A DNA stretch of 42,116 nucleotides, from the NCBI RefSeq assembly GCF_947039875.1, contig NZ_CAMRAN010000034.1:1-42116 (forward strand), in the 5' to 3' direction. Numbering within the stretch: the stretch's first letter is position 1; the number at the start of each line of letters is the position of its first letter. This DNA comes from an uncultured Photobacterium sp. (GTDB lineage: Bacteria; Pseudomonadota; Gammaproteobacteria; Enterobacterales; Vibrionaceae). Positions 1-8,276 of this stretch are shown here, one piece after another. The notes beneath the pieces are model-generated. The model made no database searches. It was not told the origin of the DNA and saw nothing but the letters and a program-made list of their open reading frames with translations. A program made the translations under genes and the position numbers.

Positions 1-472
1 TCCACGTATTACCCGTTTGCACTGTGGTGGTGTACGTTTGTGAGCCAACAGTAACTGTTACTGTATCGCCAGCTTTTACATCTGCTCCAACTGTACCATG
101 AACAGGAATATCTGTTTTAGCTTCAGCAGCATTAATAATGTCATCAGAGGTAATATTATCAATCACCACTGTAGCATTAATTGCTCCGGCTACTGTATAC
201 GGGTGCTCAGCATTTGCAACGATACTATTACCAGCATCATCCGTAGCAGTAACTGTGGCATGAACTTCATGTCCGCCATTATCAACCAGTACTTTACCCG
301 GAACATTCACTGTCCACGTATTACCCGTTTGCACTGTGGTGGTGTACGTTTGTGAGCCAACAGTAACTGTTACCGTATCGCCAACTTTTACATCATCACC
401 TACCGTACCGTGAACAGGGATATCTGTTTTGGCTTCAGCAGCATTAATAATGTCATCAGAGGTAATATTGTC
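1..472 (-). repeat. 312-bp tandem repeats coding for Ig-like domains
   Basis: The segment starting at 1 recurs at 313; the first 59 bases are identical and similarity stays high over the 160 bases compared. The period of 312 bp equals 104 codons, so the reading frame is kept. This is the start of the adhesin's repeat tract. Such near-identical DNA repeats can change copy number by recombination and are a common place for assembly collapse. Confidence 0.85.
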
Positions 473-1030
473 GATCGCAATCGTCGCTGCAACAGTAGAT
501 ATAAAACTGCCATTGAATTGCTCATTACCATAAAAATTAGTTTGTTTTTCATCTTCGGGCTGATAATTAGTATCATGACCTGCACTAGCAAGCATTTCAT
601 CATTATCATAATTAACAATGCTATAATCTGCTATTGATGAACTTATATATTTTTCATCCGATAAAGAGTGTTCAATCTTCTCATTTTTATAAAACCCATC
701 ATCAACCATGTCATTTTTATAATTAACACCGTCATGACCCGCTTCTTTATCATTAATAAAATAAGTATGAAATGATGATTTTATTTGGTCGGCATTACTT
801 AAATCATCGACATTCTTAATTAAAACATGATCACTATTAGTTAATTCTTCAGACGTCCCATTAGTATTATTAATACTAACTATAGAATTATCATTTAGTA
901 AGATTAATTGCCCAGCTTTTAATTTCATTCCTTTATCAAGAGGGATCAGCTCATTATTATCACCAACAACAAAGCCTTTACCGCTAATGTCTTTAATAAA
1001 AACATCATCGATTAAATCGATTACTTTCAT
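1..1030 (-). CDS. Large repetitive adhesin, N-terminal part (partial at window edge)
   Basis: Reading from an ATG at 1030, the frame stays open to the left edge, so only the first 343 residues are visible. Residues 1 to about 180 form a non-repetitive N-terminal domain that starts MKVIDLIDDVFIKDISGKGF and is rich in beta-strand-like and Asp/Asn-rich stretches. Then Ig-like repeats of 104 residues (312 bp) begin, with motifs such as IDNITSDDIINAAEAKTDIP and GNTWTVNVPG. This is the layout of very large type I secreted surface adhesins of the LapA/BapA kind, in which an N-terminal retention module anchors the protein in the outer membrane. There is no Sec signal peptide, as expected for type I secretion. 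The divergent TolC-like and OmpA-like genes next door fit this role. A di-alanine at residues 181-182 (VAAT) might be a LapG-type cleavage site, but it does not match the usual TAAG. The C-terminus and any RTX repeats lie outside the window. Confidence 0.85.
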   Translation of the reverse strand, partial: MKVIDLIDDVFIKDISGKGFVVGDNNELIPLDKGMKLKAGQLILLNDNSIVSINNTNGTSEELTNSDHVLIKNVDDLSNADQIKSSFHTYFINDKEAGHDGVNYKNDMVDDGFYKNEKIEHSLSDEKYISSSIADYSIVNYDNDEMLASAGHDTNYQPEDEKQTNFYGNEQFNGSFISTVAATIAIDNITSDDIINAAEAKTDIPVHGTVGDDVKVGDTVTVTVGSQTYTTTVQTGNTWTVNVPGKVLVDNGGHEVHATVTATDDAGNSIVANAEHPYTVAGAINATVVIDNITSDDIINAAEAKTDIPVHGTVGADVKAGDTVTVTVGSQTYTTTVQTGNTW

Positions 1031-1338
1031 TATATTTCCCCACCTGAAATGGTAGTGTTTATTTATTTGTTTTGGAATTTAACATATTATTCAAACCTGT
1101 CAAATTTACCAACTTATAAAATGGCCAATTTTTATACTCTACACTCTAATTATCAAAAAAAAACATCAAACTTACCAAAAATATACACCACAAGAATACA
1201 CCCAACCCCATAAGACATTGAAAAATAATAGCTATCAATTATCGATGAAATATTTTCATCGTGGTGGCAATTCAATTGAATTGAACGGACAAAATATTCC
1301 GTCACTATATAGGCAAATAAATTCAAGAAATAATAAAA
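1031..1338. promoter_or_regulatory. Divergent intergenic region between adhesin and TolC-like gene
   Basis: This 308-bp AT-rich gap separates the divergent adhesin and secretion-channel genes and must hold both promoters. I see a perfect 16-bp palindrome, CAATTCAATTGAATTG, at 1268-1283, about 55 bp before the channel gene start. It overlaps a possible -35 (TTGAAC, 1281-1286) that faces a TATATA at 1306-1311; the 19-bp spacing is longer than ideal. The palindrome is a candidate operator. No convincing gene is present in the gap. Confidence 0.45.
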
Positions 1339-2637
1339 ATGAAATTAAAGTTAGACTCAACCGCTCTATTAATCGCAGGACTAATTACATCACCAGTTAT
1401 CTATGCTCAATCCTATGAAGAAGCATTATTACAAACGCTAGAAACCAATCCAAATATAAAAGAATCTTTTCATAATTTTAAAGTCAAAAGTGAAGAAATA
1501 GGTATTAGAAAAGGAAACTATTTACCGTCTATAAATGTGAATGCACAAACAGGTATTATTAAAAATCGAGTTCAACCAGATCAATACAATTCAAACCAGG
1601 CATCACTAACTATCGAACAACTAATTTGGGATGGTAACTTAACCCTAAATGATATAGATCGAGTTGAAGAAGAAGCTGAAGCTAGTCGATATGGTCTGTA
1701 TTCAACAGTTAATGATATAGCTCTAAAAGTTTCTAAAGTTTATCTTGATGTTCTTCAGGCTCAAGAGAATGTATATCTGGCAAATGAAAATAATCAGCAT
1801 TTAAATACTATATATGACAATATAAAAAAACGCGTAAACGCAGGTATAGATTCATCAACAGATTTAACACAAGCCCAATCTCGACTTGCTCGTTCTGATG
1901 CAAGTGTTTTAGCTGCTAAATCAAACTTAAATGATAAACAATCACAATTTATTCGTATTACAGGCCATCGCCCTGTTGATCTAGTCATGCCTGAAGTAGA
2001 TCAAGAGATCATGCCGCGTAGCCTGAAAGTAATGCTAGACACGGCAAAAGAAAATAACCCGACTATTCAATTAGCATTACATGATATTGAAGCAGCAAAA
2101 TATAAGTATAAGTTAACTAAAGGAAATTTTTTACCCAAAATAACATTACAAGCTGGTCAAACTTGGGGATCTGAAAACTCTAACTCAAATAGTCGAATAG
2201 ATGAAAGCCAGGTTGCACTTAAAGTAAGTTATAACTTATTTTCAGGTGGAAGCGATACAGCTCGCTCTCGCCAAGCAGCTTATGATCTTGAAAAAACGAA
2301 AGATATTTATGAGAATTCATTACGTGAATTAAGCAGTGGCGCTCAATTATCATGGGACGCTTATACTTTGTATTCACAACAAAAATCATTTTTGCAAGAT
2401 CATGTACTCGCTTCAACAAAGACATTGAACGCTTATAAAAAACAATACCTTATTGGGCAACGTAGCCTACTTGATGTATTAAACACCGAAAACGAAGTAT
2501 ATGAATCTAAACGTAACTATGTTCAGGCTCAATACGGCGAGATAGAAGCTAAATATCGCATCTTAAATTCAACATCTAGCTTACTTAAGGCATCACGTGT
2601 CAACGCTGATCCTCAATGGAATAAATCAGTACTATAA
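1339..2637 (+). CDS. TolC-family type I secretion outer-membrane channel
   Basis: A 432-residue protein with a signal peptide (MKLKLDSTALLIAGLITSPV, cut near IYAQS), then two copies of the outer-membrane-efflux fold. Family-typical stretches include EALLQTLETNPNIKES, YLPSINVNAQTG, a second-half QVALKVSYNLFSGG and GQRSLLDVLNTENEVYESK near the C-terminus. TolC-like proteins form trimeric tunnels that let type I secretion systems export proteins without a periplasmic intermediate. The gene is divergent from the repeat adhesin and 8 bp upstream of an OmpA-like lipoprotein gene, the arrangement seen in LapE/AggA adhesin loci, so this is probably the dedicated export channel for the adhesin. The matching ABC transporter and membrane-fusion protein are not in the window. 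The ribosome binding site is weak (AAGAAATAA). The family is certain; the substrate is inferred. Confidence 0.92.
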   Translation: MKLKLDSTALLIAGLITSPVIYAQSYEEALLQTLETNPNIKESFHNFKVKSEEIGIRKGNYLPSINVNAQTGIIKNRVQPDQYNSNQASLTIEQLIWDGNLTLNDIDRVEEEAEASRYGLYSTVNDIALKVSKVYLDVLQAQENVYLANENNQHLNTIYDNIKKRVNAGIDSSTDLTQAQSRLARSDASVLAAKSNLNDKQSQFIRITGHRPVDLVMPEVDQEIMPRSLKVMLDTAKENNPTIQLALHDIEAAKYKYKLTKGNFLPKITLQAGQTWGSENSNSNSRIDESQVALKVSYNLFSGGSDTARSRQAAYDLEKTKDIYENSLRELSSGAQLSWDAYTLYSQQKSFLQDHVLASTKTLNAYKKQYLIGQRSLLDVLNTENEVYESKRNYVQAQYGEIEAKYRILNSTSSLLKASRVNADPQWNKSVL

Positions 2638-2645
2638 GAATAAAA

Positions 2646-3236
2646 ATGAAATATATTATACTTTTAGCTACAGGATTATTGGTCAGTGGTTGTAGCTCAA
2701 CGATTGATTCATACCCTACCAAGATACATCAACTAGACCTGATGGACAAAGATCAAGATGGTGTTATCAATACTCGTGATCATTGTCAACAAACACAAAC
2801 ATTAGATGTTATTAATAATAATGGTTGTGGTGCAAAAATTATAAATACAAAAAATTATAATTTACATATTTTATTTGCCAATGACTCTATTGAAATAACG
2901 CCCATATTTTCTAATGAAATCAACTTTATGGCGGAGTTTATGAAGGATTATCCTTCAACAAAAGTCATTATTAATGGGTATGCGAGTCCAGTAGGTCATA
3001 GAGATTATAACCAAGCATTGTCTTTACGTCGTTCAAATGCAGTTAGAAATATGCTTATTAGCCATGAAATCGCACCTTCGCGCATTACTATCAAAGGCTT
3101 TGGTGATACAAATCCTATCTTTATAGAATCAGAAGAAAGTAACCGCTTAAGTCGTCGAGTAACTGCATCATTAATAGGTAAACGCCTCGAATACCTGAAA
3201 CAATGGGATGTTAGAAAAAAGCATATGCAGCTATAA
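2646..3236 (+). CDS. OmpA-family lipoprotein with calcium-binding-type Asp motif
   Basis: A 196-residue protein. The N-terminus is a lipoprotein signal with lipobox LVSGC (Cys16). It is followed by a short Asp-rich motif, DKDQDGVINTRDHC, that resembles thrombospondin type-3/calcium-binding repeats found before OmpA domains. The C-terminal half is an OmpA/MotB peptidoglycan-binding domain: VIINGYASPVGHRDYNQALS, then RRSNAVRNMLI, and GFGDTNPIF followed by NRLSRRVTASL. It probably sits in the outer membrane and grips peptidoglycan. It starts 8 bp after the TolC-like gene and is likely co-transcribed with it; similar TolC/OmpA pairs accompany LapA-like adhesins. The operon ends at a strong hairpin at 3254-3285. 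Confidence 0.9.
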   Translation: MKYIILLATGLLVSGCSSTIDSYPTKIHQLDLMDKDQDGVINTRDHCQQTQTLDVINNNGCGAKIINTKNYNLHILFANDSIEITPIFSNEINFMAEFMKDYPSTKVIINGYASPVGHRDYNQALSLRRSNAVRNMLISHEIAPSRITIKGFGDTNPIFIESEESNRLSRRVTASLIGKRLEYLKQWDVRKKHMQL

Positions 3237-3253
3237 AATTTGAAGCCAAATAA

Positions 3254-3285
3254 AAATGCCGTTCACTTAAAAATGAACGGCATTT
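3254..3285. terminator. Bidirectional terminator between OmpA-like gene and helicase
   Basis: A 12-bp perfect stem (3254-3265 with 3274-3285, core ATGCCGTTCA) has an 8-base loop, with A-rich and T-rich flanks on both sides. It lies between two convergent genes and can end transcription in both directions. Confidence 0.85.
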
Positions 3286-3316
3286 AATTATTCTAATTTT
3301 TATCTATTAAAACCAA

Positions 3317-4654
3317 TTAGTTATCTTGACTTACATCAGTATTGCGTTTTTTCTTAGGGATAAAGATATCATTACCCACAGCTTGGTTTTCGTAAAAACG
3401 CTTATCAACTCTTCTCTTCGCTTTAGGTGCTTGCGTTTGTTTAGCAGTACCCGTTTTATTCGTTGTCGTTTTCTTAACAATCTTCTTCTTCGGTGCCGGT
3501 TTAAGACCTTTAAACTTACCAACTAAGCCTTCGATTGTTGTGAACTCAATCTTTTGTTTCAAGAATGCTTCCACCGCTTTAAAGCTCTTCCAGTCTTTAG
3601 GGCCAACTAATGAAACAGCATCACCTTTGTTACCGGCACGACCAGTACGGCCCACACGGTGAACATATTCTTCCGCATGTTTTGGCATATCAAAGTTAAT
3701 AACAAGCGATACGCTATCAATATCTAGACCACGAGAGGCAATATCTGTTGTCACAAGAATCTTATGACAATTACGCTCAAACTGGCTCATAATGCTATTG
3801 CGTTGCGTTTGGTTTAAATTACCACTTAGTGCAACGGCTTTTAGTTTACGTTCGTTCAGTTCTGCCGTTAAACGATCTGTATCAGCGCGCGTTGCAGTAA
3901 AAATAATAACTTGATTGTAATCTTCAACTTCTAACACTTTATCAAGCAATGCTTGTTTATGATCTAAGTGATCACACAAAATAAAGCGTTGAGTAATATC
4001 TGTGTGCTCTTCTGCTGAGTGACCAATTGAAATGCGCTTAGGGTTATCTAACATTTCAGAAGCCATATCAAGAACATCAACATGATCCATCGTGGCTGAG
4101 AACATCAATGTTTGTCGGCGGCGGTGATTAGCGGCTTCGTTAATACGACGAAGTTGTGGCTCAAAGCCGAGATCAAGCATACGATCAGCTTCATCAAGAA
4201 TCAGCATTTCTAAGCCATCAAGGTGTGTACTTCGGTGCTCAAGGTGATCTGCAAAACGACCCGGTGTTGCAACAACAAACATCGGATCATTACGTAATGC
4301 TTTTACTTGGTCGTTGAAGTTTTCACCACCAACAATTAATGTGCCATCATAAGATGTACCCGCATTAAGCGTTCGTAACTGTGCAAAAATTTGTTTTGCT
4401 AGTTCACGTGTCGGTGTCAGAATCAATACACGAGGATCACGACGAGTGAATGGCTTACTACGATACATACGTTGCATTGCAGGTAATAAAAATGCCAGAG
4501 TTTTACCGGAACCCGTTTTCGACGACGCTAAAATATCCTTGCCAGCAATAGCAACAGGGACTGCCGTTTGTTGAATTTCGGTTGCTCGATCAAACGCCAA
4601 ATGATTCAGTTTCTTTAATAGGCGTGGGTCTAAGCCAAGATCTTTAAAATGCAA
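3317..4654 (-). CDS. DEAD-box ATP-dependent RNA helicase
   Basis: A superfamily 2 RNA helicase. Motifs in order: Q motif region (FDRATEIQQTAVP), Walker A (SSKTGSGKT), PTRELA, TPGR, DEAD (LILDEADRMLDLGF), SAT, then the C-terminal helicase half ending in HRVGRTGRAG, and a basic Lys/Arg-rich tail typical of RNA-binding extensions. It likely remodels RNA during ribosome assembly or mRNA decay in the cytoplasm, in the manner of RhlE or SrmB; which paralogue cannot be told. I place the start at a TTG (4654), preceded at good distance by GGAG, giving 445 residues starting (M)HFKDLGLDPRLL, which is how this family normally begins. A longer ATG start at 4702 would add 16 atypical residues. It is transcribed alone and ends near the shared terminator at 3254-3285. 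Confidence 0.93.
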   Translation of the reverse strand: MHFKDLGLDPRLLKKLNHLAFDRATEIQQTAVPVAIAGKDILASSKTGSGKTLAFLLPAMQRMYRSKPFTRRDPRVLILTPTRELAKQIFAQLRTLNAGTSYDGTLIVGGENFNDQVKALRNDPMFVVATPGRFADHLEHRSTHLDGLEMLILDEADRMLDLGFEPQLRRINEAANHRRRQTLMFSATMDHVDVLDMASEMLDNPKRISIGHSAEEHTDITQRFILCDHLDHKQALLDKVLEVEDYNQVIIFTATRADTDRLTAELNERKLKAVALSGNLNQTQRNSIMSQFERNCHKILVTTDIASRGLDIDSVSLVINFDMPKHAEEYVHRVGRTGRAGNKGDAVSLVGPKDWKSFKAVEAFLKQKIEFTTIEGLVGKFKGLKPAPKKKIVKKTTTNKTGTAKQTQAPKAKRRVDKRFYENQAVGNDIFIPKKKRNTDVSQDN

Positions 4655-4903
4655 AATGATGCTCCGGTAAAAACAACTCAAATTATGAGTGTGTACTGTC
4701 AAATATGATGAATATCACAATATTGTGAAAACATTAGCTGGAAATTATAACACAAACCAATTTTAAAAAACCTAAAATAAGTCATCTCACAAGCGTTAAC
4801 ATATTGATAATATTTATTACTATACCTACACCAAAAACGTTACCCTTTAGATCTGTTTTGATTATAAGAAATTGAAATAATTGAAAACAAATCCCCCAAA
4901 TAG

Positions 4904-5370
4904 TTAGCGCTATGCTATATCATCTTTTTTATTGCACTTGGCCTTAATACTACTTTCCGCGCAGTATGGCTGGTATTACATAATATTTGCGCTCATTACA
5001 CGTTTGCAAATGTCCCTTTTGACTGGGTTAATCACCTATTGGATTCAAACCATAATCAGTTTGTTCGCTTTGCATACTTTTCAATTAGTTTATATGCATT
5101 TCCAGTCGCGAGTTTTTAGTACGTAAAGGCCATTGCAAACCAATTATTGCTGCACTTTTGGGTTTGTTTTCCATTATGGCAACAGCTGCTGCTTATGAAA
5201 TTATTGAATGGTGGTATGCCGTCACTTCTGGTGGTGAGGCGGGTATTGAGTTTCTAGGATCACAAGGTGATATTTGGGATACGCAAAAAGACATGCTAGC
5301 TGGTGCTATTGCTAGTTTGATTATCTTCTTTGTAACAAAACCCTGTACTATTACTAATAAACATTATTAA
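4904..5370 (+). pseudogene. Frameshifted remnant of a YjdF/DUF2238 membrane protein
   Basis: Two frames together give one recognisable protein. The first, open from 4904 after a stop, reads IALGLNTTFRAVWLVLHNIC followed by HYTFANVPFDWVNHLLDSNH and runs to about 5110. The second continues from about 5110 with EFLVRKGHCKP, then AYEIIEWWYA and FLGSQGDIWDTQKDML, to a stop at 5370. The motifs HYTFANVPF, EIIEWW and LGSQGDIWDTQKDM are hallmarks of DUF2238 (YjdF) inner-membrane proteins of unknown function. A single missing base near 5110 (GTCGCGAGTT) breaks the gene. The first roughly 60 residues and an in-frame start codon also appear to be absent. This is a decayed gene unless a sequencing error explains the frameshift; the missing N-terminus argues for real decay. 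Confidence 0.75.
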
Positions 5371-5390
5371 TGTCTATTCTTTCCTCATAA

Positions 5391-5417
5391 AAAAAGGCGC
5401 TAAATTAGCGCCTTTTT
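5391..5417. terminator. Bidirectional terminator downstream of galE
   Basis: An 11-bp stem (5391-5401 with 5407-5417, core GGCGCT/AGCGCC) has a 5-base loop and A/T tracts on both sides. It serves galE on the minus strand and the remnant gene on the plus strand. Confidence 0.9.
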
Positions 5418-5435
5418 ATTTAATCCAATTTAAAA

Positions 5436-6455
5436 TTACTCTGCGTCAGGGTAACCATCTGGATTTGTTGACTGCCAACGCCATGTATCTTGCGTCATAT
5501 CATCAAGTGTTAGTTTTGCTTCCCAATGTAATTCTGCTTTTGCTTTCGCAGGATCAGCCCAACATTCTGCAATATCACCAGCACGACGAGGTGCAATCTT
5601 GTAAGGAACTTCTACACCAGAAGCCTTTTCAAACGCTTTCGCCATTTGCAATACACTGTTACCGTTACCAGTACCTAGATTGTAAATGTGTAAGCCTGCT
5701 TCACCGCCTTTATGTGTTAATGCAGCAAGATGACCATCTGCAAGATCCACTACGTGAATGTAGTCACGCACACCTGTACCATCAACTGTTGGGTAGTCGT
5801 CACCAAAAACAGACAAGAACTCACGACGACCAACAGCTACTTGAGAAATAAATGGCATCAAGTTATTAGGAATACCTTGTGGATCTTCACCCATAGTACC
5901 TGATTTATGTGAACCTACTGGATTAAAGTAACGCAGTAGTGTCACACTCATTTCAGGGTATGCATGTTGAATATCAGCAAGACATTCCTCTACCATTAGC
6001 TTACTACGACCATATGGGTTAGTTGCACTTGTTGGAAAATCTTCAGTGATTGGCACAGATGCAGGATCGCCATAAACTGTTGCCGATGAGCTAAAGATAA
6101 TCGCATTAACACCAGCGGTACGCATTGCTTCAACAAGCACTAATGTACCACTAACATTATTGTCGTAATACGCTAGTGGCTTTTCTACTGACTCGCCTAC
6201 GGCTTTTAGTCCCGCAAAGTGAATGACAGCATCGATTTCATTTTCAGCAAAAACACTGTCTAAAAATTTACGGTCACGAATATCACCTTTATAAAATGCA
6301 GGTGTTACGCCAGTTAAGCTATTAATGCGCTTTAATACGGTTTCTTTACTGTTATACAAATTATCAACAATAATTGGGATCATACCCGCTTCAATCATTT
6401 GTACACAAGTATGACTACCAATGTAGCCCATACCACCAGTAACTAATACACGCAT
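5436..6455 (-). CDS. galE: UDP-glucose 4-epimerase
   Basis: A 339-residue short-chain dehydrogenase-fold enzyme of normal GalE length. It interconverts UDP-glucose and UDP-galactose using bound NAD, feeding the Leloir pathway and the supply of galactose for surface polysaccharide. Visible features are the NAD-binding GGMGYIGSH (residues 7-15), the DN(L)YNS segment, IHFAGLKAVGES, the catalytic SSSATVYG with Tyr148 and Lys152 of YGRSK, LRYFNPVGSHKSG, and the C-terminal RRAGDIAECWADP. The start is supported by AGGAG six bases upstream. No galKTM genes are adjacent, so it is a stand-alone galE, probably for LPS or capsule synthesis. The gene ends at the strong terminator at 5391-5417. Confidence 0.97.
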   Translation of the reverse strand: MRVLVTGGMGYIGSHTCVQMIEAGMIPIIVDNLYNSKETVLKRINSLTGVTPAFYKGDIRDRKFLDSVFAENEIDAVIHFAGLKAVGESVEKPLAYYDNNVSGTLVLVEAMRTAGVNAIIFSSSATVYGDPASVPITEDFPTSATNPYGRSKLMVEECLADIQHAYPEMSVTLLRYFNPVGSHKSGTMGEDPQGIPNNLMPFISQVAVGRREFLSVFGDDYPTVDGTGVRDYIHVVDLADGHLAALTHKGGEAGLHIYNLGTGNGNSVLQMAKAFEKASGVEVPYKIAPRRAGDIAECWADPAKAKAELHWEAKLTLDDMTQDTWRWQSTNPDGYPDAE

Positions 6456-6741
6456 AGTGTCTCCTAGTCGTTAATACGTAGTTTCGATTTAAATATTAAT
6501 ACATATTTCACATGGTAATAATGCCATTTTTTATAAGTATTTATTATAGCGTAAGATAGTGCATCGATTGTTTTCTTTAACAACATACTGATTAACATAA
6601 AATTGAATTTTGACATAATGCTAACTCAAAAAACAAATACTAATCTCACATTTTTATTTTTACCCTTATCTGCAAATGTTCTTACCCAACGACAATAAAA
6701 CAGCGTATAATTAATCGGCTTTTCAATCATTCGAGTAACCT

Positions 6742-7668
6742 ATGAAACGATTTATACCTTATTTTATCCTTTTATGGACACTACTTCTCATGACCACCGG
6801 CTGTGAGGTAGTTCATTGGAAAACAAAGCACGATCAGTCATCTTTAGAAAAAGAAGGTTTCAGTAAGTACAAAATGGTACTCAAAGAAGGTGGAGAATTA
6901 ACCTATTGGGAAGGTGGTCAAGGACAGCCATTACTATTATTGCATGGTTTTGGTGGCACTGCGGCTGCAACATGGAAGGCTGAAATGCTACAGCTAAGTA
7001 AAAAATACCGCGTTATTGCCCCTGATTTACTCTGGTTTGGTGAATCGTACAGCGATAATGCTGCGCAACTATCAACTCAGACTAATGCTATTTGGCAACT
7101 TGTTGATAAATTACAACTACAAAAAATTGATGTCGCGGGTATTTCTTATGGTGGTTTTATCACCTATGACATGATGTTGACACCAGAGCGTATCAATAAA
7201 GCAGTGATCATCGCCAGCCCAGGCCCGCTATTTAGTGATGGCGATTTAGATGATTTAGTTAAACGTGCAGGTATTGACTCACCAGAAGAGTTATTTGTAC
7301 CCAATAGTGGTGATGATGTTAAACGTCTTTACGACAACGTATTTATTGAGAAAAAGCGAATCCCTGATTTTATTGCAAATCAAATCTACCTTGATTATTT
7401 TTCACAATGGAAGCCACAACGAACACAATTAATTAAAACATTGCCTAATGACAGAGATCGAATCCAACAATATGATCCTAAAAAATCACCTCAAACGCTA
7501 ATAATATGGGGACAAAATGATAAGATATTCCCACTTAATAGTGGTATAAAATTAAGCAAATATATTCAAGCACCTATCATTGTATTACCTAAAACTGGAC
7601 ACGGTATTACTAACGAGCACCCTAAAATAACAGCGGATTTGATTGATTATTTCTTATCATCGTTATAG
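6742..7668 (+). CDS. Alpha/beta-hydrolase lipoprotein
   Basis: A 308-residue protein. The N-terminal signal ends in a lipobox (MTTGC, Cys21), so it is probably a membrane-anchored lipoprotein facing the periplasm. The rest is a complete alpha/beta-hydrolase domain: oxyanion loop LLLLHGFGG (residues 64-72), nucleophile elbow GISYGG with Ser135, acid near IIWGQNDKIFP (about Asp260) and His287 in KTGHG. All three catalytic residues are present, so an active esterase, lipase or peptidase is expected; the substrate is unknown. The gene stands alone with a bidirectional terminator just after it. Typical relatives are annotated only as alpha/beta fold hydrolase. Confidence 0.88.
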   Translation: MKRFIPYFILLWTLLLMTTGCEVVHWKTKHDQSSLEKEGFSKYKMVLKEGGELTYWEGGQGQPLLLLHGFGGTAAATWKAEMLQLSKKYRVIAPDLLWFGESYSDNAAQLSTQTNAIWQLVDKLQLQKIDVAGISYGGFITYDMMLTPERINKAVIIASPGPLFSDGDLDDLVKRAGIDSPEELFVPNSGDDVKRLYDNVFIEKKRIPDFIANQIYLDYFSQWKPQRTQLIKTLPNDRDRIQQYDPKKSPQTLIIWGQNDKIFPLNSGIKLSKYIQAPIIVLPKTGHGITNEHPKITADLIDYFLSSL

Positions 7669-7700
7669 CTATAAATACCACAACATAGTTGCTATCAAAA

Positions 7701-7725
7701 AAAGAGAAGCGAAACGCTTCTCTTT
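7701..7725. terminator. Bidirectional terminator
   Basis: An 11-bp stem (7701-7711 with 7715-7725, core AGAGAAGCG) has an AAA loop, with A-run upstream and T-run downstream. It sits between two convergent genes. Confidence 0.9.
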
Positions 7726-7730
7726 TTCTA

Positions 7731-7940
7731 TTATGCTTTTTGTTGCAAATAAATGAAAATTTCATCTTTTAATAATAGCTTTTCTTTTTTTAATTGTTCA
7801 ATAAGAGTTTCATCAAAACCATTAGCGGAAATCATTGCATTAATTTTATCATCTAATTCATTATGCTTTTTAAATAGACGATCAAAATATGCATCATGAC
7901 CTTTTAGTGATGTAATTAAGCTTCTATATTCTGAAAACAT
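7731..7940 (-). CDS. Small YdcH-like (DUF465) protein
   Basis: A 69-residue, highly charged and almost wholly helical protein that starts MFSEYRSLITSLKGHDAYFD, with a pattern like FKKHNELDDKIN and LKKEKLLLKDEI. This matches the small DUF465/YdcH family, short coiled-coil proteins of unknown function widespread in Proteobacteria. AGGAG lies six bases before the ATG, which supports the start. It is monocistronic and shares the terminator at 7701-7725 with the neighbouring hydrolase gene. Confidence 0.85.
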   Translation of the reverse strand: MFSEYRSLITSLKGHDAYFDRLFKKHNELDDKINAMISANGFDETLIEQLKKEKLLLKDEIFIYLQQKA

Positions 7941-8276
7941 TATCGCTCCTATTCATTATTAGATACTCTTTATTTATACCAAAATAGAATAATAATTCAT
8001 GGTTATAGATCTCATTTTTAATCATTCAAGTTAAAAAGTTTGTAGCCCTATAAAAACACATTTGCACGATCAACTTTATGCCTACCTATCAACAACTTAT
8101 GATAAGCCCACCCAAATCTCGATATTCATTGTGATAATAAGATCTCTTTTTTAAATATTATTTTACATTAATATTTAAAAATAATTAGACATCAATCACA
8201 ATACTGATATGCTTCCCAAAAAATATACAACCTATTGTATTTGTCCAAATGTTGTTATAAAGGTTTTTTTCATATC
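7941..8276. other. Intergenic region, no gene recognised
   Basis: A 336-bp AT-rich stretch between the divergent YdcH-like and GGDEF genes. It must contain both promoters. I found no convincing open frame, hairpin with T-run or repeat. A longer TTG start for the GGDEF gene at 8235 would shorten it but lacks support. Confidence 0.5.

Noticed and set aside
1218..1418. 66-codon frame overlapping the TolC-like start
   Set aside because: It overlaps the signal peptide of the real gene in another frame and has no supporting features.
5465..5851. 128-codon frame on the plus strand inside galE
   Set aside because: Fully antisense to a clear galE gene; a shadow frame.
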